The notes under the pieces were generated by a model that saw nothing but the letters and a program-made list of their open reading frames with translations, was not told where the DNA came from and did not search any database. A program made the position numbers and the translations under genes. From Glebionis coronaria (lineage: Eukaryota; Streptophyta; Magnoliopsida; Asterales; Asteraceae): DNA of 64,000 nt. Shown here piece after piece: positions 58,358-64,000 of the stretch. Position 1 is the stretch's first letter. Each line of letters starts with the position of its first letter. The stretch covers positions 206,394,271 to 206,458,270 of the forward strand of contig CM046875.1 of assembly GCA_025667525.1 (NCBI GenBank). Direction: 5' to 3'.

Positions 58358-59781
58358 TCTGTATATGGAGGTGATGTATTCCAGTCATCATCTATCATCA
58401 AGGATGTTTCTACTCAGGCATTACCATCTACCTTACCAACAATTGCACCATCAGATAAGGGTAAGGGTAAGTTGGTAGAAGAAATTGTTCCAAAGAATGC
58501 AGCTCAGGTTGAATTTGATAGAAGATTGGCTGAGCAAATGATGGAACAAGGTGAAAAGGAAAAGTCACCATTTGTTGTGACTTCTGAAGAAGAAAGTGAT
58601 GGAGCTAGCTCAGATTCAAGTGTGATGATTGTTGAACCAGAAAGACTTGAGTATGGTGATGAGCTTGCTAGGGAAAAGCTGAGAGATTTAAAGTTGCAGA
58701 TTGATTTTGATATGCCAGAGGTGGTTCAGATGTACAATTCTTGGGAAGAAAGCTGTATGGATAATCCAGACTTGACCATTTCAGATCAGATATGGGGTTT
58801 GGAAATTCTTCTTAGAGTTCAGAAGGATTGTAAGGTGATTTTGAAGCACAAGGCAAGCAACATTCTCTCTGAGTTGAAAAGGGATAGAAGGAAGCTCTAC
58901 TTTATGTTGCTCAAATGTCATGGAGTTGGATGGACACATCAAAAGCTGAAGGCTTTGACATTTGATGAGTTGGAACATAGGGCTTATCCTATTTGGGTGA
59001 AAGTGCAGGAAGAAAACACTTTCAGACTTCTTTCAGATGAAAGAAAGGAGCAACTTGCAGAAGAGATGGAAATCAAGAAGGCTATGATAGTTCCCAGACC
59101 AGTGAAGAAGGGATTTACACTTGAGTTTCCAAAAGATATGAATCAACTATATCCAAGTGAAGCAGTTATTAGAAAGAGCCTTAAGCTCTCCCCATTAGAA
59201 GCTTCAGATATGGTGCATGTGTTACCACTAGATTCCAGGAATCCAATTGTGAGTTATGATGAAGATGAGTGTGGATTCTGGAAAATTGGAAGATTTGGCA
59301 AGGAGGTACACACTTTTACCACTCTCATATCTTTATTTGCAAGTTGTGATAGAGAAGACTTGGTGGACCTTTGGAGGTTGCTAGAGACCAAGTATGAGGC
59401 TGAAGCACCAACTTCAGTCAATGGAATAAAACTTTGGACCACATTCAAAAGAATGTGTGGGACAAAAGAAGAAGATCCTGAAATATGGAAGGATCTTGAA
59501 GATGACCTCAGTGGTCTTCAATGGAGGTTATATTCAGCTGCTGGTGTATACCATTTGAGTTCTACAAAGTTTGCTGAGTATTTACTTGTAGATGCTCAGT
59601 ATTTCATATCTAAGGCTGTTTTGGAAAAGATGAAGGACACCCAGTTGGAGATAGACTATACAAGTGACGTGGAAAAGAATTTGATCAGATTTATTTATTA
59701 CCAATATGATAAGGTTTGTCAGACTCCTCCAAGTTCTTAATGTTTATTCAGAAACTTGATCATAAGAGTGGATATCAAGTT

Positions 59782-59792
59782 TAGGGGAGGAT
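59782..59792 (+). other. Polypurine tract of Sire-young
   Basis: TAGGGGAGGAT directly before the 3' LTR. Confidence 0.9.
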
Positions 59793-60316
59793 TGTTGGGA
59801 ATAAATTAAGGCCAGATCACTTGAACGCTGACAAGAACAACTCAAGCGTTGACAAGAGCAAAGTGAGCGCTGATAGCATAAGCGTTGACAAGTTAAAGTC
59901 AAGCGTTGACAGATTGAAGACAAGCACTGATGGAAGATGTGAGCTACACGTTTATTATATTCTAGAATACTTCTAGTAAGGATAGAGACGACAATGTATT
60001 TTCTATGTTTATCTTTACCTAGAATAGTTGATTCGTAGCTTATTGTACAAGGCTTCTTAGTCTATAAAAGAAGGCCTTTAGGTTAATGTTTAATATCAGT
60101 TTCATAAGTTTTCACAAGTTAAACCTCTTTCATTGTAATCAAGTTCGATCATTCTAATACAAGTGAAAGTTTGTTTAACATCTTTGTGTTTTAGATTAAG
60201 TGTTAATTCCGCATAACACTTAGTTACTTTATTCATAAGCAAAGGTTTCTCTACGTGTATTACTTGATCTAATCTCGTATACACAAAGCTTAATCGATCT
60301 AAGTTTGGGATCAACA
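59793..60316 (+). repeat. 3' LTR of Sire-young
   Basis: 524 bp, TATAAAA at 60063-60069. Compared with the 5' LTR I count three substitutions and one missing T. Confidence 0.97.
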
Positions 60317-60321
60317 TGGAC

Positions 60322-60547
60322 TTCCGTTCTTTTTGCACTCTTGATCTTTTGACTTCGTCTTTTCTCGTTTTTCTTCGATAAAAGCTCGTGAAAGCCCATG
60401 TTTCCTTCCTTTTTCATCTTTTGGTCCTAAAACACAATAAAAACACAAACCACACATAATTCCGACTTTTACGACATAAATTACATGTTTTGGTCTAGTT
60501 ATTATTGGAAATAAGTGGTAAAAGGATAAGTGTTTTCACACTTATTA
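60322..60547 (-). repeat. 5' LTR of Athila-C, distal part
   Basis: Matches 38760-38970 of the 3' LTR, including the start hairpin (arms at 60526-60533 and 60538-60545). It is the outer end of the LTR cut off by Sire-young. Confidence 0.92.
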
Positions 60548-62019
60548 ACCTGCAACAAATTTAATTATCTTTCAAAGGTCATTACTAAACTAATCGGGAT
60601 AAACTGGGTGGTCAGGCCACAAAGGGATGAACGAGGGGTTGTTACAAGGAATAAACCAGTTCTTGTTGAACAACCACATGAATCCAAGTCTGCACAGACT
60701 TGGGTTCCCAAAGAAAACTAATTTGTTTTCTTTATGTGTAGGGCATTCAAAAGCAGGTAAATGATCATGGATATTGGGACAGTGTATGCTCTAGGCACAT
60801 GACAGGGAAGAAAGATTATTTGACAGATTTTATCCCTATTAAATATGGTGACAAAGTGTACTTTGGTGGAGGTCATGGAAATATATTTGGCAAAGGCACT
60901 CTTATCACCAACAATTTACGTTTTGAAAACGTTTTTTTGGTAAAGGAACTTGATTATAACTTGTTTAGTGTGTCACAAGTTTGTGACAACAAAAATAAAG
61001 TTCTTTTTACTGATACTGAATGCTTGGTGTTGAGTAAGGAGTTTAAAATTCATGATGAGAAGTTTATTTAATATAGAACACCTAGGCATAAGGACATTTA
61101 TAACGTTAATCTAAAAGGAATTAAGATGAACAAAAATATGTCATGTCTTTATGCCAAAGCATCAGTTGATAAAAGTAATCTATGGCACAGAAGGATAAGG
61201 CACACTAATTTTAAGAACATTAATAGACTTGTGAGACATGATCTTGTTGATAGTTTGCCTTCAAAGGCTTTTCACAATGATCACTCTTATGTTTCAAGTC
61301 TTAAAGGCAAACAACATAAGGTCTCCTTTAAGTCTAAAGGTGTACATTCTAGTTCTAAACCACTTCACTTGCTACATATGGACTTATTTGGCCCAACTAA
61401 TATAGAAAGTCTAAATGGTAAATCTTACTGTTTTGTTATAACTGATGATTATTCTAGATTTACTTGGACTTTATTTTTGGCCTTAAAGAGTGATACTTCT
61501 AAGACTTTAATTAACTTCATCATACAGCTTGAGAAGAAAACAGGTAATGAGGTTGAAATTCTTAGAAGTCACAATGGTGGTGAGTTTAGGAACATAGCAG
61601 AATGGTGTAGCTGAAAGAAAGAATATAACTTTAATAGAAGAAGCTAGGACCATGTTAGCAGATGCTAAGTTTCCCATTACTTTTTGGGTTGAGGCTGTGA
61701 ACACCTCTTGCTATGTTCAAAATAGAGCCTTGGTCAACAAAATCCAAAATAAGACACCTTATTAGCTATTTTGGAACAGGAAGCCTACTATAGACTTTCT
61801 TAAACCGTTTGGATGTCATGTAGTGTTACTAGATACTAGTGATGCCTTAGGAAAATTTAATGCAAAAGGTGATGAAGGATATTTTGTGAGTTATTCTATG
61901 AATAGCAGAGGGCACAAGGTTTACAACAAGAAGGAAAAATACATTCTTGAAAAGGTGGATGTTAGGCTATAGAAAGTAAGCCTAATGATCCTAAAAATGA
62001 ACCAGATTGGTTATTTGAT
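60548..62019 (+). pseudogene. pol: Sire-old Gag end, protease and integrase remnants
   Basis: Gag ends with WVPKEN and TAA at 60719-60721, as in Sire-young. The protease reads DSVCSRHMTG: Gly of DSG is changed, but the frame is intact. The integrase zinc motif has lost both Cys (HSYVSSLKG in place of HSCVACLKG). The second catalytic Asp is His (RSHNGGEF), and about 65 bases are deleted at 61595. Stops occur at 61069-61071 and 61612-61614 and later. The copy cannot be active. Confidence 0.9.
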
Positions 62020-63497
62020 TTGGAACCATTATCTAGGTCCTTGAACTATATGCTTGTTACTAATCCAGACATTGTGGACAAGGTTCCAAATGTTTTGGAA
62101 GCATCTATTGTTGAAATTTCAGGTATACAGGTTGCTAAAGAAGAAGGATCACATGTAGTTGAGCCCACTCCCATATTTTATTATGTCACCATACCTATAT
62201 GGACTGATGGGTTTTTGCAAGCATCTGCTGCTGCTGGAAAGGAGGAAGAAGGGCCACAAGAAAAACCAGTTGATGAATTCATGCATGCATCTTTTGACGC
62301 TGACACAGTTAATTCAGACGCTGACACGTCGAATTCAGACGCTGACAGCCTGTTTGGAAATTTATTCTCTTCCTCCAACAGAAATACTGTTGAACATGTT
62401 GAAGATCCCATACTCAATCAAGAGGTCAATTCAAGTGAGGATGGGAGTGGCAGTGAAGATTATATTGGCAACATGGAATCTGTTATAGAAAATAATTCAC
62501 TATTTGGGGGAGGAATATCTATAAAGGTGGCCAAAGATCATCCTCCTTCCTAAATAATTGGTGATATTCAGACTCTTGTTCAAACCAGGAGAACACATCA
62601 GACTCAAGGTGGTTTCATTGCCAATATACACAAGAAGGAAGATACCCCTCTTGTGCAAGCATGTTTGTTTGCCTGTTTTCTGTCACAAAAGTAACCCAAG
62701 AAGATTTTTGAAGCTCTTAAAGAACCAAGCTTGGTTGAAGCAATGCAAGATGAGCTTCACCAATTTGCAATTCAAGATGTGTGGGAGCTAGTGGACTGTC
62801 CCAGGTATATCAGACCTATTGGGACACGTTGGGTTCTAAGAAATAAAAAGGATGAAAGAGGAATTGTGGTCAGAAATAAGGCACGTTTAGTTGATTAGGG
62901 CTATACACAAGAAGAAGGGATAAACTATGAAGAGGTTTTTGCACCTGTTGCAAGAATTAAAGCAATAAGGATTTTGCTAGCCTATGCTTCTTGCATGGAT
63001 TTCACAGTTTATCAAATGGATGTGAAAAGTGCTTTCTTATATGACACAATTGAGGAGGAAGTGTATGTTATGCAACCTCTAGGTTTTGAAGATTCAAAGC
63101 ATCCAGACAAGGTGTATAGAGTCAAGAAAGCAATGTATGAACTTCATCAAGCCCCAAGATCATGGTATGGTACATTATCCACTTATTGTGGAAAATGGAT
63201 TCAAGAGGGGCACCAAAGACCAGACTCTTTTTACCAAGAAGATTGGCAAGGATTTTCTTCTTATACAGGTCTATGTGGATGCTATTATCTTTGGATCCTC
63301 AAATCCAAAGATGAGTGAAGACTTTTCCAAGCTCATGACAGAAAAATTCAAGATGAGTGCAACGAGAGAGATGAACTTCTTTCTAGGTTTACAAGTACAA
63401 CAGAAAGAAGATGGTATTTTTATCTCTCAAGACAAATATGTAGCTGAGATCTTGAAGAAGTTTGGTTTTTCTCCTCATGAAAAACGGGCTAGCACAC
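62020..63497 (+). pseudogene. pol: Sire-old reverse transcriptase remnant, truncated
   Basis: Collinear with Sire-young from the linker on. Blocks 62020-62553, 62558-62791, 62974-63318 and 63086-63497 show the same phrases ([23 protein letters not shown]-like end), but the catalytic box reads YVDA and not YVDD. The frame is broken by stops near 62551, 62692 and 62899 and by frameshifts near 63190. It is cut at 63497 by Athila-F, before RNase H. A motif cluster lies at 62297-62348. Confidence 0.9.
62297..62348 (+). repeat. 21-bp-phased motif cluster in the Sire-old linker
   Basis: T positions 62301, 62322, 62343 (21, 21). Read as DADT, DADT, DADS. It corresponds to cluster 4 of Sire-young but is shorter. 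Confidence 0.93.
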
Positions 63498-64000
63498 TGA
63501 TAGGTGTGAAAACACCCATCCTTTTACCACTTATTTCTTTCTAAAACAAGACCAAAACGCGTATTTAATGTCATTTGTTTGGAATTATGCGTGGTTTGTG
63601 TGTTTGTTGTGTTTTCAGAGCCAACCGGATAAATATTGAAGAAAACATGGGATTGCACGGGTTTTATCAAAGAAAAAGACAAAAAGACGAAGTCTATAGT
63701 CCAAGAGATGCAAAAGATTTGAAGTCAATGGACCTATTTGAATATTTATCGAAGAAAAGGACCAAAGATGGAAGATTTACATATGTCGAAAAACTCAAGT
63801 CTATTAAACGAAGAAATTAAAAGACGAGTTGAATTTATTCATCGACAAATCCCGAATCAGAATCGAAAACGTCAACTTTACTGAAAAGATGAGAAGACAA
63901 AAAGAAAGGAAGAAAGCCCACTCACCAACCAAGTCCATGACCTATAAATAGAGGATCCCTTCCCACACATTAGACTAGTTTTTCATTTCCAGTTTTTTTC
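63498..64000 (+). mobile_element. Athila-F, start of an LTR, cut by the right window edge
   Basis: TGATAGGTGTG... matches the LTR starts of Athila-A and Athila-C (for example GGAATTATGCGTGGTTTGTG at 63580). TATA box TATAAATA at 63943-63950. The start hairpin arms pair with one mismatch. It interrupts Sire-old. CACAC at 63493-63497 may be the target duplication, which cannot be checked here. The ORF 63575-63820 lies in the LTR and is not a gene. Confidence 0.85.

Larger units (their letters stand above)
56670..59740 (+). pseudogene. Env-position ORF of Sire-young (unknown function)
   Basis: About 1020 codons from ATG 56670 to TAA 59738-59740, with one in-frame TAG at 57081-57083 and one frameshift near 57640-57650. 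The N-terminal 230 residues are globular and Leu-rich (for example SPLRYALSHAPLIPVTHIKQ), followed by a Pro/Gln-rich linker, an acidic and Ser-rich middle with x-A/V-D-x motif repeats (58262-58356), and a second conserved domain at the C-terminus (YSAAGVYHLSSTKFAEYLL). I see no signal peptide or clear membrane segment, so envelope function is not supported by sequence. Sireviruses (for example SIRE1) are known to carry an ORF in this position. I recall similar proteins as abundant hypotheticals in Asteraceae. Confidence 0.8.
48259..60316 (+). mobile_element. Sire-young, 12.1-kb Sirevirus-like copia element with env-like ORF
   Basis: LTR (48259-48783), Met primer site, gag, pol in copia order, 1.25-kb spacer, long env-like ORF, purine tract, LTR (59793-60316). 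Target duplication TGGAC (48254-48258 and 60317-60321) is perfect and lies inside the Athila-C LTR. The LTRs differ by three substitutions and one single-base indel over about 525 bp. In spite of this recent date, gag, pol and the env-like ORF carry stops and frameshifts. Confidence 0.95.
37341..60547 (-). mobile_element. Athila-C, Ty3/gypsy element split by Sire-young
   Basis: In element sense: 5' LTR (60547-60322 plus 48258-46832), tRNA-Asp primer site, gag, protease, reverse transcriptase, RNase H, integrase, about 2.1 kb 3' non-coding region, 3' LTR (38970-37341). Target duplication ACCTG is perfect. About 11.1 kb without the nested element. The LTRs differ by roughly 3 percent in sampled stretches plus a 26-bp indel near 37390. 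The LTR ends are TA...AA and not TG...CA, probably from mutation. Confidence 0.92.
18658..63497 (+). mobile_element. Sire-old, degenerate Sirevirus-like copia element, split by later insertions
   Basis: The pieces are collinear with Sire-young: LTR, primer site and gag start (18658-19328), gag (34716-37340), gag end to reverse transcriptase (60548-63497). They are separated by Tekay-D, Athila-C (with Sire-young inside) and ended by Athila-F. The Athila-C interruption is flanked by ACCTG on both sides (37336-37340 and 60548-60552), which proves that the pieces were joined. Coding parts have many stops, and key catalytic residues are lost. Its 3' LTR would lie right of the window. Confidence 0.9.

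Overview
The window is nuclear DNA of a flowering plant and consists of LTR retrotransposons and their fragments inserted into one another. I recognise no cellular host gene, rRNA or functional tRNA gene. Plant features seen in the sequence are Ty1/copia elements primed by initiator-Met tRNA, Athila-type Ty3/gypsy elements primed by tRNA-Asp, and a Tekay/Del-like gypsy element whose pol ends in a chromodomain-like stretch. The long ORF after pol in the youngest copia element, and the cysteine-rich Gag tail of the leftmost one, resemble hypothetical proteins I recall from daisy-family (Asteraceae) genomes. Asteraceae is therefore my best guess, from memory and not from a search.

Layout. (1) 1-10073: copia element Copia-1, minus strand, with a nearly intact pol, cut by the left edge. 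(2) 10074-12620: 3' end and 3' LTR of gypsy element Athila-A (plus); Copia-1 sits inside it. (3) 12621-18172: gag, primer site and 5' LTR of Athila-B (minus); Athila-A sits in its gag. (4) 18173-18657: 3' non-coding part of a Sirevirus-like copia element. (5) An old, dead Sirevirus-like element (Sire-old, plus) forms the backbone: LTR and gag start 18658-19328, gag 34716-37340, gag end and pol 60548-63497. (6) Tekay-D (plus) interrupts it at 19329-34715 and itself contains a 3.8-kb solo LTR (24612-28403). (7) Athila-C (minus) interrupts it at 37341-60547 and contains the youngest insertion, a 12.1-kb Sirevirus-like element (Sire-young, plus, 48259-60316) with near-identical LTRs and a perfect TGGAC target duplication. 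(8) 63498-64000: start of another Athila LTR (Athila-F).

The most unusual signal is in the two Sirevirus-like elements. A CpG-containing core, roughly RRCGYTGAYA, recurs about 45 times in Sire-young, in clusters of 3-7. The spacing is almost always exactly 21 bp, sometimes 15. Clusters occur in the LTR promoter, in non-coding DNA and inside all three ORFs, where every copy is read in the same frame as x-A-D-x. The LTR of Sire-old has the same number of copies with nearly the same spacing. Other families here carry their own CpG-containing arrays: TTCCGGATCAAGG-type in the Copia-1 leader and Athila-A LTR, ATTGCGAT-type in the Athila-C LTR. Athila LTRs also begin with a short hairpin whose arms differ between copies but still pair, and two related long LTRs carry an antisense tRNA-like module at similar positions.

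Most coding regions are broken by stops and frameshifts. The exceptions are Copia-1 pol (one long ORF after an amber codon) and an unrecognised 276-codon ORF in the Tekay-D leader.
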